Positions 14,084-26,760 of a stretch of DNA of 64,000 nt are shown one piece after another (positions within the stretch are counted from its first letter, which is position 1; each line of letters opens with the position of its first letter). The notes under the pieces are model-generated. The model searched no databases and was not told the origin of the DNA. It worked only from the letters and a program-made list of their open reading frames with translations. Position numbers and translations under genes: made by a program. This DNA is from Pluralibacter sp. (lineage in GTDB: Bacteria > Pseudomonadota > Gammaproteobacteria > Enterobacterales > Enterobacteriaceae), in assembly GCF_019237635.1 (NCBI RefSeq), contig NZ_JAFAGS010000047.1, positions 1 to 64,000 on the forward strand, read 5' to 3'.

Positions 14084-14458
14084 ATGCAACGCATTATTCT
14101 AATCATCATTGGCTGGTTGGCGGTAGCGCTCGGTACGCTCGGCGTGTTTTTACCGCTGTTGCCGACGACGCCGTTTATTCTGCTGGCAGCCTGGTGTTTT
14201 GCGCGTTCATCGCCGCGTTTTCATCACTGGCTGCTGTACCGCTCCTGGTTTGGCGGCTATCTGCGCCATTGGCAGCGGCATAGGGCAATGCCGCCCGGCG
14301 CGAAACCCAAAGCGATCGCGCTGATTCTCATTACCTTCGCGATTTCCCTCTGGCTGGTCAATATGCTGTGGGTGCGTTTGCTGCTGCTGGCGATCCTCGC
14401 CGGGCTGCTGGTATTTATGTGGCGAATTCCGGTGGTTGATTCAGAACAACAAAAATAA
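14084..14458 (+). CDS. ybaN: DUF454 family inner membrane protein YbaN
   Basis: MQRIILIIIGWLAVALGTLGVFLPLLPTTPFILLAAWCFARSSPRFHHWLL; start at 14084 preferred. Confidence 0.9.
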   Translation: MQRIILIIIGWLAVALGTLGVFLPLLPTTPFILLAAWCFARSSPRFHHWLLYRSWFGGYLRHWQRHRAMPPGAKPKAIALILITFAISLWLVNMLWVRLLLLAILAGLLVFMWRIPVVDSEQQK

Positions 14459-14615
14459 CAATGGCCGCAATGGTTATTGCATTTATCGCTCACTGCCAGT
14501 AAATTCTGGCGTTTTCGAGCACGGGCGCGGCTGGTTAAAGGTTAATCAAGTGTAACCTTATTCCTTATGCTCAATGCGCCTTGTGAGTAACACCGTTTTA
14601 ATCAGGCATACACCT

Positions 14616-15167
14616 ATGACCGCAACTGCACAGCAGCTTGAATATCTGAAAAACAGCATCAAAAGCATCCAGGATTATCCGAAGCCTGGCATTCTTTTCC
14701 GTGATGTCACCAGCTTGCTGGAAGACCCGAAAGCCTACGCCCTCAGCATCGAACTGCTGACCGAACGCTACAAAAACGCCGGCATCACCAAAGTGGTGGG
14801 AACGGAAGCGCGTGGTTTCCTGTTTGGTGCGCCGGTCGCGCTGGCGCTGGGTGTGGGGTTTGTTCCCGTACGTAAACCGCGCAAACTGCCGCGTGAAACC
14901 ATCGCGGAAAGCTACGAGCTGGAGTACGGCACCGATCAACTGGAGATCCACGTTGACGCCATCAAGCCGGGCGACAAGGTGCTGGTGGTGGACGATCTGC
15001 TGGCGACCGGCGGTACCATCGAAGCGACCGTGAAGCTGATTCGCCGCCTGGGCGGTGACGTCACCGATGCTGCATTCATTATTAATCTGTTCGATCTCGG
15101 CGGCGAGCAGCGCCTCGAGAAGCAGGGTATTACCTGCTACAGCCTGGTGCCATTCCCGGGTCATTGA
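14616..15167 (+). CDS. apt: Adenine phosphoribosyltransferase
   Basis: [56 protein letters not shown] motif [13 protein letters not shown]. Confidence 0.97.
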   Translation: MTATAQQLEYLKNSIKSIQDYPKPGILFRDVTSLLEDPKAYALSIELLTERYKNAGITKVVGTEARGFLFGAPVALALGVGFVPVRKPRKLPRETIAESYELEYGTDQLEIHVDAIKPGDKVLVVDDLLATGGTIEATVKLIRRLGGDVTDAAFIINLFDLGGEQRLEKQGITCYSLVPFPGH

Positions 15168-15257
15168 CTCGTGGCTCCCCACAACCTCGCTCAACGGGTG
15201 AGGTTGTGTTAGCATTACCCTCCTGTATTCCACCTTCCAGCGTTTCAGAGCCTGCCA

Positions 15258-17183
15258 ATGAGTTATCAGGTCTTAGCCCGAAAATGGCGCCCACAAACCT
15301 TTGCTGACGTTGTCGGCCAGGAACATGTGCTGACCGCACTGGCGAACGGCCTGGCGTCCGGTCGTATCCATCACGCGTACCTGTTTTCCGGCACCCGCGG
15401 CGTCGGGAAAACGTCGATTGCCCGCCTGCTGGCAAAGGGGCTGAACTGCGAAACCGGTATTACCGCCACGCCGTGCGGCGTCTGCGATAACTGCCGTGAA
15501 ATCGAACAGGGGCGTTTTGTCGATCTGATCGAGATTGACGCCGCTTCGCGCACCAAAGTTGAAGATACCCGCGACCTGCTGGATAACGTGCAGTACGCGC
15601 CCGCGCGCGGCCGCTTTAAGGTCTACCTGATCGACGAAGTGCACATGCTGTCGCGCCACAGCTTCAACGCGTTGCTGAAAACACTGGAAGAACCGCCTTC
15701 GCACGTGAAGTTTCTGCTGGCGACGACTGACCCGCAAAAGCTGCCGGTCACGATCCTTTCGCGCTGTCTGCAGTTTCATCTTAAAGCGCTCGACGTCGAT
15801 CAAATCCGCGCGCAGTTGGAACACATTCTCGGCGAAGAAAAAATTGATTTTGAATCCCGTGCGCTACAGCTGCTGGCGCGCGCCGCCGAGGGTAGCCTGC
15901 GCGACGCCCTGAGCCTCACCGATCAGGCGATCGCCAGCGGCGACGGGCAGCTCACGGCACAGACCGTCAGCACCATGCTCGGTACGCTGGATGACGCTCA
16001 GGCGCTGTCGCTTATCGAGGCGCTGGTTGCCGCTGACGGCGAGCGCGTGATGACCCTTATCCACGACGCCGCATCGCGCGGCGCCGAGTGGGAGGCGCTG
16101 CTGGTGGAGATGCAAAGCCTGCTGCACCGTATCGCGATGGTGCAGTTGTCGCCGTCGGCGCTGGGCAGCGATATGGCGGCGGTGGAGCACCGTATGCGCG
16201 AACTGGCGCGTACCGTTCCGCCTGCTGACATCCAGCTGTACTATCAGACGCTGCTGATGGGTCGTAAAGAGCTGCCCTACGCGCCAGACCGGCGTATGGG
16301 CGTTGAAATGACGTTGCTGCGCGCGCTGGCATTCCATCCGAGCAAGCCGCTGCCGGAGCCGGAAGCGCAGGCGCTATCGTTTGTCCCCACCGCACCGTCT
16401 GCGGTGATGACGCCGCCGCCCGCGCCGACGCAACCGTCCGTCGCCCCCGCGCATGACGCGCTACCGGATGCCACAAGCCAGGTACTGGCGGCACGCCATC
16501 AGCTGCAGCGCGCGCAGGGAGCACCCAAAGCAAAAAAGAGTGAACCGGCAGCCGCATCCCGCGCGCGGCCGGTGAATAACGCTGCGCTGGAAAGACTGGC
16601 CTCGGTGACCGACCGCGTCCAGGCTCGTCCATCGCCGTCGGCGTTGGAGCAACAGCGCCCGGAGAAAAAAGAGGCTTACCGCTGGAAGGCCACGACCATT
16701 GTGGAAGAGGTCAAGGCGGAGGTCGCGACGCCGAAGGCGCTGAAAAAAGCGCTGGAGCATGAAAAAACGCCAGAGCTTGCCGCCAAACTGGCCGTCGAGG
16801 CCGTAGAGCGCGATGCCTGGGCGGCGCAGGTGAGCCAGCTCAAATTACCGAAGCTGGTCGAGCAGGTGGCGCTCAATGCCTGGAAAGAGCAGGAGGGCGC
16901 CGTTGTGCGTCTACATCTGCGTCCTTCGCAGCGTCATCTGAATAGCGCCGGCTCGCAGAAAGCGCTGGCGGAGGCCCTTGGAGAATTAACCGGTTCAACG
17001 GTTGAACTGACCATCGTGGAAGATGATAATCCCGCGGTGCGTACGCCGCTGGAGTGGCGCCAGGCCATTTATGAAGAAAAACTCGCGCAGGCGCGTGAGG
17101 CGATTATTGCGGATAACAACATTCAGACTCTGCGTCGGTTTTTCGATGCTGACCTGGATGAAGAGAGTATTCGCCCCATTTGA
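15258..17183 (+). CDS. dnaX: DNA polymerase III subunits tau/gamma
   Basis: 641 aa, MSYQVLARKWRPQTFADVVGQEHVLTALANGL, Walker A GTRGVGKTS. Confidence 0.98.
   Translation: MSYQVLARKWRPQTFADVVGQEHVLTALANGLASGRIHHAYLFSGTRGVGKTSIARLLAKGLNCETGITATPCGVCDNCREIEQGRFVDLIEIDAASRTKVEDTRDLLDNVQYAPARGRFKVYLIDEVHMLSRHSFNALLKTLEEPPSHVKFLLATTDPQKLPVTILSRCLQFHLKALDVDQIRAQLEHILGEEKIDFESRALQLLARAAEGSLRDALSLTDQAIASGDGQLTAQTVSTMLGTLDDAQALSLIEALVAADGERVMTLIHDAASRGAEWEALLVEMQSLLHRIAMVQLSPSALGSDMAAVEHRMRELARTVPPADIQLYYQTLLMGRKELPYAPDRRMGVEMTLLRALAFHPSKPLPEPEAQALSFVPTAPSAVMTPPPAPTQPSVAPAHDALPDATSQVLAARHQLQRAQGAPKAKKSEPAAASRARPVNNAALERLASVTDRVQARPSPSALEQQRPEKKEAYRWKATTIVEEVKAEVATPKALKKALEHEKTPELAAKLAVEAVERDAWAAQVSQLKLPKLVEQVALNAWKEQEGAVVRLHLRPSQRHLNSAGSQKALAEALGELTGSTVELTIVEDDNPAVRTPLEWRQAIYEEKLAQAREAIIADNNIQTLRRFFDADLDEESIRPI
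16516..16575 (+). promoter_or_regulatory. Programmed -1 ribosomal frameshift signal (gamma subunit)
   Basis: SD-like AGGGAG (16516-16521), slippery A AAA AAG (16532-16538), -1 frame stop TGA at 16541-16543, then ACCGGC...GCCGGT stem. Confidence 0.93.
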
Positions 17184-17195
17184 CCGTGAGCCTGA

Positions 17196-17569
<374 letters not shown>

Positions 17570-17570
<1 letters not shown>

Positions 17571-18175
17571 TGCAGACCAGCCCTCTGTTAACCCAGTTAA
17601 TGGAAGCGCTGCGTTGCCTGCCGGGCGTTGGCCCGAAGTCGGCGCAGCGCATGGCCTTTACCCTGCTGCAGCGCGACCGCAGCGGGGGAATGCGTCTGGC
17701 GCAGGCGCTGACCCGGGCGATGTCGGAAATCGGCCACTGCGCCGATTGCCGCACCTTCACCGAACAGGACGTCTGCAACATCTGCTCGAACCCGCGTCGT
17801 CAGGAAAACGGTCAGATTTGCGTGGTAGAGAGCCCTGCGGATATCTACGCGATTGAGCAAACCGGGCAATTTTCCGGCCGCTACTTCGTGCTGATGGGGC
17901 ATTTGTCGCCGTTAGACGGCATCGGCCCTGACGATATCGGCCTCGACCGGCTCGAAGCGCGCTTGCGCAGCGAAACGCTGCAGGAAGTGATTCTGGCGAC
18001 CAACCCGACGGTGGAAGGCGAAGCCACGGCTAACTATATTGCCGAGCTGTGCGCGGAGTCAGGCGTCGTCGCCAGCCGTATCGCGCATGGCGTACCGGTC
18101 GGCGGCGAGCTGGAAATGGTGGACGGCACCACGCTGTCGCACTCCCTTGCCGGGCGTCACAAGATTAAATTCTGA
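17570..18175 (+). CDS. recR: Recombination protein RecR
   Basis: [41 protein letters not shown]4 zinc finger and Toprim motifs. Confidence 0.97.
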
Positions 18176-18204
18176 ACAAACGGAGGTCGTTGCGGCGGCT
18201 TCCG

Positions 18205-18233
18205 CTTGAAAAACCTTCCCCGTATCCCCATCT
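18205..18233 (+). promoter_or_regulatory. Sigma-32 type heat-shock promoter of htpG
   Basis: CTTGAAA (18205-18211), 14-nt spacer, CCCCATCT (18226-18233). Confidence 0.85.
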
Positions 18234-18283
18234 CACCCTCAACGCTTTTTTTTACCTTAAATATGGCATTGAGGAATTTTTAA

Positions 18284-20158
18284 ATGAAAGGACAAGAAAC
18301 CCGTGGTTTCCAGTCAGAAGTTAAACAGCTTCTGCACCTGATGATCCATTCTCTCTATTCCAACAAAGAAATCTTCTTGCGTGAGCTTATCTCGAACGCT
18401 TCCGATGCGGCAGACAAGCTGCGTTTTCGCGCGCTGTCTAACCCGGATCTGTACGAAGGTGACGGTGAACTGCGCGTGCGCGTGTCGTTTGATAAAGACA
18501 AACGCACCCTGACGATTGCCGACAACGGTATCGGGATGAACCGCGACGAGGTCATTGACCATCTCGGCACCATCGCCAAGTCCGGCACCAAGGCGTTTCT
18601 TGAGTCCATGGGCTCCGACCAGGCGAAAGACAGCCAGCTTATCGGCCAGTTCGGCGTCGGTTTCTATTCGGCGTTTATCGTGGCGGATAAAGTCACCGTG
18701 CGTACCCGCGCGGCAGGCGAGAGCGCAGAGAGCGGCGTGTTCTGGGAATCTCAGGGCGAAGGCGAATACACCGTTGCAGATATCACTAAGGCCGATCGCG
18801 GGACTGAAATTACCCTGCACCTGCGTGAAGGCGAAGACGACTTCCTGAACGACTGGCGCGTACGCTCCATCATTAGCAAATATTCCGACCATATCGCGCT
18901 GCCGGTCGAGATTGAAACCCAGGAAGAGAAAGACGGCGAAACCGTGGTCTCCTGGGAGAAAATCAACAAAGCGCAGGCGCTGTGGACGCGTAACAAGTCG
19001 GAAATTAACGACGACGAGTACAACGAGTTCTACAAACACATCGCGCACGACTTCACTGACCCGCTGACCTGGAGCCACAACCGTGTGGAAGGGAAGCAGG
19101 AGTACACCAGCCTGCTGTACATTCCGTCCCAGGCGCCGTGGGATATGTGGAACCGCGATCATAAACACGGCCTGAAGCTGTATGTGCAGCGCGTGTTCAT
19201 CATGGACGACGCCGAGCAGTTCATGCCGAACTACCTGCGTTTTGTCCGCGGTCTGATTGACTCCAACGACCTGCCGCTGAACGTATCGCGCGAAATTCTG
19301 CAGGACAGCACTGTCACCCGCAACCTGCGCACCGCGCTGAGCAAACGTGCGCTGCAGATGTTGGAAAAGCTGGCGAAAGATGACGGCGAAAAATACCAAA
19401 CCTTCTGGAAACAGTTCGGCATGGTGCTGAAAGAAGGCCCGGCGGAAGATCAGGCGAACCAGCAGATTATCGCTAAACTGCTGCGTTTCGCATCGACGCA
19501 TACCGACTCCTCCGCGCAGACCGTGTCGCTGGAAGAGTACATCTCCCGCATGAAAGAAGGGCAGGAGAAGATCTACTACATCACTGCCGACAGCTATGCT
19601 GCTGCGAAGAGCAGCCCGCATCTGGAGCTGCTGCGTAAGAAGGGCATCGAGGTGCTGCTGCTTTCCGATCGCATCGACGAGTGGATGATGAGCTACCTGA
19701 CCGAGTTTGACGGCAAGGCCTTCCAGTCGGTGGCGAAAGCGGATGCGTCCATCGATAAGCTGGCTGATGAGGTGGATGAAACGGCGAAAGAGGCGGAAAA
19801 AGCGCTTACGCCGTTCATTGACCGGGTGAAAAACCTGTTGGGCGAGCGAGTGAAAGAGGTGCGTCTGACCCACCGTCTGACCGACACCCCGGCGATTGTC
19901 ACCACCGATGCCGACGAAATGAGCACTCAGATGGCAAAACTGTTTGCCGCCGCGGGCCAGAGCGTGCCGGACGTGAAGTACATCTTTGAACTGAACCCGG
20001 ACCACGCGCTGGTGAAACGCGCAGCGGATACCCAGAATGACGCGCAGTTCAGCGAGTGGGTCGAGCTGCTGCTCGATCAGGCGCTGTTCGCCGAGCGCGG
20101 CACGCTGGAAGATCCGAACCTGTTTATTCGTCGAATGAACCAGCTGCTGGTGTCCTGA
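18284..20158 (+). CDS. htpG: Molecular chaperone HtpG (Hsp90)
   Basis: 624 aa, [48 protein letters not shown]. Confidence 0.98.
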   Translation: MKGQETRGFQSEVKQLLHLMIHSLYSNKEIFLRELISNASDAADKLRFRALSNPDLYEGDGELRVRVSFDKDKRTLTIADNGIGMNRDEVIDHLGTIAKSGTKAFLESMGSDQAKDSQLIGQFGVGFYSAFIVADKVTVRTRAAGESAESGVFWESQGEGEYTVADITKADRGTEITLHLREGEDDFLNDWRVRSIISKYSDHIALPVEIETQEEKDGETVVSWEKINKAQALWTRNKSEINDDEYNEFYKHIAHDFTDPLTWSHNRVEGKQEYTSLLYIPSQAPWDMWNRDHKHGLKLYVQRVFIMDDAEQFMPNYLRFVRGLIDSNDLPLNVSREILQDSTVTRNLRTALSKRALQMLEKLAKDDGEKYQTFWKQFGMVLKEGPAEDQANQQIIAKLLRFASTHTDSSAQTVSLEEYISRMKEGQEKIYYITADSYAAAKSSPHLELLRKKGIEVLLLSDRIDEWMMSYLTEFDGKAFQSVAKADASIDKLADEVDETAKEAEKALTPFIDRVKNLLGERVKEVRLTHRLTDTPAIVTTDADEMSTQMAKLFAAAGQSVPDVKYIFELNPDHALVKRAADTQNDAQFSEWVELLLDQALFAERGTLEDPNLFIRRMNQLLVS

Positions 20159-20160
20159 CA

Positions 20161-20192
20161 AAACGCCCTCACCGCCAGGTGAGGGCGTTTTT
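20161..20192 (+). terminator. Rho-independent terminator after htpG
   Basis: AAAACGCCCTCACC-GCCA-GGTGAGGGCGTTTT, 14-bp stem plus T tract. Confidence 0.92.
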
Positions 20193-20287
20193 TCTTCTGC
20201 ACAATAATATTCTCACCATTAACCGTTTCAGCCGGGTCGCCTTCCTTGAGCCATTGCCGTTCTGGTGGTATCTTTTAGCGCTTTTGA

Positions 20288-20965
<678 letters not shown>

Positions 20966-21090
20966 TTGCGTTCCGCTCACCCGTCGCCTGGCGGGTGAGA
21001 AAAATTCTCATTTTACCTTTCACACCAATTGGTTCTTCTGACGGCCTTTTCAGCTACAATTATCAGCCAGTTAACAGACAAGAGGCGGTA

Positions 21091-22053
21091 ATGCGTCAGA
21101 CGAAAACCGGCATTTTGCTTGCCAACCTCGGGACTCCCGACGCGCCAACATCCGATGCGGTGAAACGCTATCTGCGGCAGTTTTTAAGCGACTCGCGGGT
21201 CGTCGATATGCCTCGCCTGCTGTGGTGGCCGATACTGCGCGGGGTGATTTTACCGCTGCGCGCGCCGCGGGTGGCGAAGCTGTACCAGTCAATCTGGATG
21301 GAAGGCGGTTCGCCGCTGATGGTCTACAGCCGCCAGCAGCAGCAGGCGCTGGCGCAACGTCTGCCGCAGACGCCGGTCGCGCTTGGCATGAGCTATGGTT
21401 CGCCATCGCTGGAAAGCGCGGTTGAGCAACTGCTGGCCCAGGACGTCGATCATATCGTCGTGCTGCCGCTCTATCCGCAATACTCCTGCTCGACGGCCGC
21501 CGCCGTCTGGGACGCGCTGGCGCGCATTCTGGCGACCCGGCGCAGCATCCCGGGCATTTCCTTTATTCGCGATTATGCGGATGACGAAGACTATATCCGG
21601 GCGCTGGCCAACAGCGCGCGCGCCGCCTTCGCCGCCCACGGCGAGCCGGACCTGCTGCTGCTCTCCTATCATGGTATTCCCCAGCGCTACGCCGATGAAG
21701 GGGATGATTACCCGCAACGCTGTCGCGACACCACGCGCGAGCTGGTTTCGGCGCTGGGTATTCCACACGATAAGGTGATGATGACCTTCCAGTCGCGCTT
21801 TGGCCGCGAGCCGTGGCTGGCGCCGTATACCGATGAAACGCTGAAAATGCTGGCGAAGAAGGGGGTAAAGCACATCCAGGTGATGTGCCCGGGTTTTTCT
21901 GCCGATTGTCTGGAGACGCTGGAGGAGATAGCCGTCGAAAACCGGGAGATTTTCCTTGCGGCCGGTGGCCAGAAATATGAATACATTCCAGCGCTTAATG
22001 CCACCCCTGATCATATCGACATGATGGTTAAGTTGACATCGTCAGTACGCTGA
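21091..22053 (+). CDS. hemH: Ferrochelatase
   Basis: [48 protein letters not shown] at 21091. Confidence 0.97.
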   Translation: MRQTKTGILLANLGTPDAPTSDAVKRYLRQFLSDSRVVDMPRLLWWPILRGVILPLRAPRVAKLYQSIWMEGGSPLMVYSRQQQQALAQRLPQTPVALGMSYGSPSLESAVEQLLAQDVDHIVVLPLYPQYSCSTAAAVWDALARILATRRSIPGISFIRDYADDEDYIRALANSARAAFAAHGEPDLLLLSYHGIPQRYADEGDDYPQRCRDTTRELVSALGIPHDKVMMTFQSRFGREPWLAPYTDETLKMLAKKGVKHIQVMCPGFSADCLETLEEIAVENREIFLAAGGQKYEYIPALNATPDHIDMMVKLTSSVR

Positions 22054-22126
22054 TTGCGCGCAGCAGCGAACGGGCGGGGAATATGTTACTATTCTCTGCT
22101 CGTTAACAGCTACCCGACCGCACATC

Positions 22127-23431
22127 ATGAAATTTCCCGGTAAACGCAAATCCAAACACTATTTCCCCGTTAACGCCCGCGATCCGCTGCTCAAGCAAAT
22201 CCAGCCTGAAAGTGAAACCAGCGCCTCCTGGGTGGTGGGTATCGATCAGACGCTGGTGGATATCGAAGCGAAAGTGGATGACACGTTCGTTGAACGCTAC
22301 GGCCTGAGCGCCGGTCATTCTCTGGTGATTGATGATGATGTCGCGGATGCGCTTTATCAGGAGCTGGTGCGGGAAAACCTGATTACTCACCAGTTTGCCG
22401 GCGGCACTATCGGCAATACCATGCACAACTACTCCGTGCTGGCCGATGACCGTTCTGTGCTGCTGGGCGTGATGTGCCGTAATATTGAAATCGGCGGCTA
22501 TGCCTATCGCTACCTGTGCAACACCTCCAGCCGTACCGACCTCAACTACCTGCAGGGTGTGGAAGGGCCGATTGGCCGCTGCTTCACGCTGATTGGCGAT
22601 AACGGCGAACGTACCTTTGCCATCAGTCCGGGCCACATGAACCAGCTGCGTCCGGAGAGCATTCCCGAGTCGGTCATCGCAGGGGCGTCAGCGCTGGTGC
22701 TGACCGCCTACCTGGTGCGCTGTAAGCCGGGCGAACCGATGCACGATGCGACGATGAAAGCCGTCGAATATGCCAAAAAGCACAACGTACCGGTGGTGTT
22801 AACCCTGGGCACCAAATACGTCATTGCGGATAACCCGGCCTGGTGGCAGAACTTCCTGAAAGAGAATGTCTCGATTCTCGCCATGAATGAGGAAGAAGCG
22901 GAGGCGCTGACTGGCATCGCCGACCCGCTGCTGGCCTCCGATAAAGCGCTGGACTGGGTGGATCTGGTGCTGTGCACCGCCGGGCCGATTGGCCTTTATA
23001 TGGCGGGTTTTACCGAAGAAGAAGCCAAACGCAAAACCCAGCATCCGCTGCTGCCGGGCGCTATCGCCGAGTTCAACCAGTATGAGTTCAGCCGCGCGAT
23101 GCGTCACAAAGACTGCGAGAATCCGCTGCGAATCTATTCGCACATCGCGCCGTACATGGGCGGGCCGGAGAAGATAATGAACACCAATGGTGCGGGAGAC
23201 GGCGCGCTGGCGGCGCTGCTGCACGATATCACCGCCAATAACTATCACCGCTCTAATGTGCCGAACTCCAGCAAGCACAAGTTTACCTGGCTCACCTATT
23301 CCTCGTTGGCCCAGGTGTGTAAGTATGCGAACCGGGTGAGCTATCAGGTGCTGAACCAGCATTCGCCACGCCTGACGCGCGGCCTGCCGGAGCGGGAAGA
23401 CAGCCTCGAAGAGTCCTACTGGGATCGTTGA
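22127..23431 (+). CDS. gsk: Inosine-guanosine kinase
   Basis: 434 aa, MKFPGKRKSKHYFPVNARDPLLKQIQPESETSASWVVGIDQTLVDIEAKVDD. Confidence 0.97.
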   Translation: MKFPGKRKSKHYFPVNARDPLLKQIQPESETSASWVVGIDQTLVDIEAKVDDTFVERYGLSAGHSLVIDDDVADALYQELVRENLITHQFAGGTIGNTMHNYSVLADDRSVLLGVMCRNIEIGGYAYRYLCNTSSRTDLNYLQGVEGPIGRCFTLIGDNGERTFAISPGHMNQLRPESIPESVIAGASALVLTAYLVRCKPGEPMHDATMKAVEYAKKHNVPVVLTLGTKYVIADNPAWWQNFLKENVSILAMNEEEAEALTGIADPLLASDKALDWVDLVLCTAGPIGLYMAGFTEEEAKRKTQHPLLPGAIAEFNQYEFSRAMRHKDCENPLRIYSHIAPYMGGPEKIMNTNGAGDGALAALLHDITANNYHRSNVPNSSKHKFTWLTYSSLAQVCKYANRVSYQVLNQHSPRLTRGLPEREDSLEESYWDR

Positions 23432-23439
23432 GTTTTTCT

Positions 23440-23465
23440 CCCCGGCGGCGCAGCGCGCGCCGGGG
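23440..23465. terminator. Inverted repeat between convergent gsk and ybaL
   Basis: CCCCGGCG...CGCCGGGG. Confidence 0.55.
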
Positions 23466-23472
23466 AACGCTT

Positions 23473-25149
23473 TTACGCCGTCACCGCCGCGTCCACCGGC
23501 GGTTCCTCCAGCAGCGACATCATCGTTCTGGCAATTTCACGCTCGCCCATCACCACCTGGTTAGCGCCGCGCTCGGTAATATAGGTCACCTCATCGTCGT
23601 AATGCGCGCGGGCGATAATCTCAATGTTCGGGTATTTCTCCCGGGCGGAGGCGACAATCTCCCCAGCCTCATAGCCGTTCGGAATGGTCAGCAGCAGCCA
23701 GCGCGCGCAGTCGAGGTGCGCCAGCGCCATAATTTCCTCGCTGGCGGCATTGCCCAGCACCGCGCGGATCCCTTGCTCGCGCAGCTCGTCCACGCGGGTG
23801 CGCGAGGTTTCAATCACCACCAGCGGAATGCCCTGCGCCATCAGCTTCTCGCCGAGCAGGCTGCCGACGCGGCCATAGCCGACCAGCAGCGCATGGTTGC
23901 AGATATCCACCGGGATCTGCTTCTCTTCTTCGATAGCCTCTTCCAGGGTTTGCTCTTCCAGCGTCTCGGTTTTGTCGAGGTATTTTTCCAGCAGGGCGAA
24001 CAGCACCGGGTTGAGCATGATGGACAGGATCGCGCCTGCGAGCACCAGATTCTGTCCCGCCTGCGGCAGCAGGTCGAGCGCCATGCCCAGGCCCGCAAGG
24101 ATAAAGGCGAATTCACCAATTTGCGCCAGGCTCGCGGCGATGGTCAGCGCCGTACGCTGCGAGTGGCCGAACATCCGCACCAGCAGGAAGGCCGCGGCGG
24201 ATTTGCCGAAAAGAATGATAACGAGGGTGCCCAGCACAGCCAGCGGCTGCTCGATAAGGATCCTCGGGTCGAACAGCATCCCGACCGAGACAAAGAACAG
24301 TACCGCAAACGCATCACGCAGCGGCAGCGTGTCGTGCGCCGCGCGATGGCTCAGTTCAGACTCATTCAGCACCATCCCGGCGAAGAACGCGCCGAGCGCA
24401 AAGGAGACATCAAACAGCTCAACCGCGCCGAAGGCGATACCTAACGCCAGCGCCAGCACCGACAGGGTAAACAGCTCGCGGGAGCCCGTTGCCGCGCTGC
24501 GCGCCAGTATCCACGGCACCAGGCGACGGCCCACCAGCATCATGAGGGCGATAAAGGCGATGACCTTGCCGATGGTCAGCCCCATATCGATGGCAAGCGT
24601 AGCGAAACCGGTATTGCCTTTTTCCAGCATTCCGGCGACGGCGGGCAGCAGAACCAACGTCAGTACCATCACCAGATCTTCAACAATCAGCCAGCCGATG
24701 GCGATTTGTCCGCGCTGGCTATCGATGAGCTGGCGCTCCTCAAGGGCGCGCAGCAGCACCACGGTACTGGCGGTGGAAAGACAAAGCCCGAAGACGATGC
24801 CGGTCATCAACGGCCAGCCGAGCAGGTTGGAGAGCGCCATACCCAGCAGCGTCGCCACGGCTATCTGGGCGATCGCGCCGGGAATGGCGATGGCCTTTAC
24901 CGCCATCAAATCCTTCAGCGAAAAATGCAGACCGACGCCGAACATCAGCAGAATGACGCCAAGCTCGGCCAGTTCAGGCGCCAGTTGGGTGTCCGCGACA
25001 AAACCCGGCGTAAAGGGGCCAGACAGCACGCCCGCTAACAGATATCCCACCAGAGGAGAAATACGCAGTTTGTTGGCAATCATGCCGAGGATAAAAGCGA
25101 GTACAAGCCCGCCGACAATGGTGGTGATTAGCGGTGTCGCGTGATGCAT
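23473..25149 (-). CDS. ybaL: CPA2 family cation:proton antiporter YbaL
   Basis: 558 aa; antiporter TMs plus RCK/TrkA-N domain (NHALLVGYGRVGSLLGEKLMAQGIPLVVIE). Confidence 0.95.
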   Translation of the reverse strand: MHHATPLITTIVGGLVLAFILGMIANKLRISPLVGYLLAGVLSGPFTPGFVADTQLAPELAELGVILLMFGVGLHFSLKDLMAVKAIAIPGAIAQIAVATLLGMALSNLLGWPLMTGIVFGLCLSTASTVVLLRALEERQLIDSQRGQIAIGWLIVEDLVMVLTLVLLPAVAGMLEKGNTGFATLAIDMGLTIGKVIAFIALMMLVGRRLVPWILARSAATGSRELFTLSVLALALGIAFGAVELFDVSFALGAFFAGMVLNESELSHRAAHDTLPLRDAFAVLFFVSVGMLFDPRILIEQPLAVLGTLVIILFGKSAAAFLLVRMFGHSQRTALTIAASLAQIGEFAFILAGLGMALDLLPQAGQNLVLAGAILSIMLNPVLFALLEKYLDKTETLEEQTLEEAIEEEKQIPVDICNHALLVGYGRVGSLLGEKLMAQGIPLVVIETSRTRVDELREQGIRAVLGNAASEEIMALAHLDCARWLLLTIPNGYEAGEIVASAREKYPNIEIIARAHYDDEVTYITERGANQVVMGEREIARTMMSLLEEPPVDAAVTA

Positions 25150-25377
25150 TCCGTCTCCTTTCGCAGTGTGGGGTCCATGTCATGACGTCGCCATAACCGG
25201 GTAATAGTTTATGACACTTTAAGTCATTCTGTTTATGAATAATTATTGAAATTTGACGAAAAACGCAATCAGGACAGAAAAAAGCACGGATCGGAAAAAC
25301 GAGACCATTAAGGCTGTGGGAGGTGGGATAACTCAGGGAGTCACGGCGGCTAAGATTTCACTTTAGCCGCCGGGAAG

Positions 25378-26598
25378 TCAGGCTTTATGTCGGTTATCAG
25401 GTAAGAATATGGTCAACATGCCAAGTAACGGCAGGAAAGCACATATTTTATAAACCAATTCGATGCTGGTGTGGTCGGCAACCAGGCCCAGAACGGCCGC
25501 GCCAAGCCCGCCCATACCGAAGGCGAAACCAAAAAACAGCCCGGAAACCATACCGATGCGCCCCGGCAGCAGCTCCTGCGCGTAGACGAGAATGGCGGAA
25601 AACGCGGAGGCAAGGATAAAGCCAATAATCACGGTTAAGACGCCCGTCCACCACAGCGTGGCGTACGGTAACACCAGCGTAAACGGCGCCACGCCGAGGA
25701 TGGAGCCCCAAATGACGTATTTACGTCCAATTTTGTCGCCAACCGGTCCGCCGATAACCGTCCCCGCCGCGACAGCGAACAGGAAGGCGAACAAGTGGAT
25801 CTGCGCGTTTTGTATCGACAGTCCGAATTTGTGCATCAGATAAAAGGTGTAGTAGCTGCTGATGCTCGCCATGTAGAAGTATTTGGAGAAGATCAGCAAC
25901 AACAGTACGCAGACGGCCAGAATGACCTTATTACGCGGCAGGGGATTCACCACCGGCGCCTTCGGCTTGCCTTTATTGATACGATGCTGTGCGGCGTACC
26001 AGCGGCTGATTTGCGCCAGCACGACGATCGCCAGCAGCGCCGCCAGCACGAACCAGGCTACGTTGCCCTTGCCATAAGGCGCGATAATCACCGCCGCAAG
26101 CAGTGGGCCGAGAGAGCTGCCGAAGTTGCCGCCCACCTGGAACAGCGACTGCGCAAGCCCGTGACGGCCGCCGGACGCCATGCGCGCCACGCGGGAGGAT
26201 TCCGGGTGGAACACCGATGAACCGGTTCCGACCAGCGCCGCGGCAAGCACCACCGCTTCAAAACTACCTGCCAGAGCCAGCAGCACCAGTCCGCTCAGGG
26301 TAAAGCACATACCGATGGGGAGCGACCACGGCATCGGGTATTTGTCCGTCCAGTAGCCGACCACCGGTTGCAATAACGAGGAGGTGAGCTGGAAGGTCAG
26401 GGTGATGAGCCCGATCTGCACGAAGGTGAGTGAGAACTCAGACTGCAAAAGGGGGTAGATCGCCAGAATCAGCGACTGAATCATGTCATTAAGCAGATGC
26501 GAGAGGCTGATGGCCCCCAGGATACCGAACGATGTGCGCGCTTTTGGCGGCGACGCCGGCGTCCCCGGAATGGGCTGCGTAGATTCACTGATTGCCAT
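25378..26598 (-). CDS. fsr: MFS transporter, fosmidomycin resistance protein Fsr
   Basis: MAISESTQPIPGTPASPPKARTSFGILGAISLSHLLNDMIQSLILAIYPLLQSEF. Confidence 0.95.
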   Translation of the reverse strand: MAISESTQPIPGTPASPPKARTSFGILGAISLSHLLNDMIQSLILAIYPLLQSEFSLTFVQIGLITLTFQLTSSLLQPVVGYWTDKYPMPWSLPIGMCFTLSGLVLLALAGSFEAVVLAAALVGTGSSVFHPESSRVARMASGGRHGLAQSLFQVGGNFGSSLGPLLAAVIIAPYGKGNVAWFVLAALLAIVVLAQISRWYAAQHRINKGKPKAPVVNPLPRNKVILAVCVLLLLIFSKYFYMASISSYYTFYLMHKFGLSIQNAQIHLFAFLFAVAAGTVIGGPVGDKIGRKYVIWGSILGVAPFTLVLPYATLWWTGVLTVIIGFILASAFSAILVYAQELLPGRIGMVSGLFFGFAFGMGGLGAAVLGLVADHTSIELVYKICAFLPLLGMLTIFLPDNRHKA

Positions 26599-26760
26599 AA
26601 ATACCACGTCTAAAGTTATTGGAAGTGCAGGGGGTAATTATTATCTGACTAACATACCTGTCGATGCGTGTTGAAGGAAGTCTCGATTCTGCAAACAAAG
26701 TTGTCTATCTTTGTTACACATTGTAATTTCGGCACTTGTCATTACGTCAGGGAGAGAAAC

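Noticed and set aside
18314-20161. 615-aa minus-strand ORF
   Set aside because: Antisense shadow of htpG with no start signals or family features.
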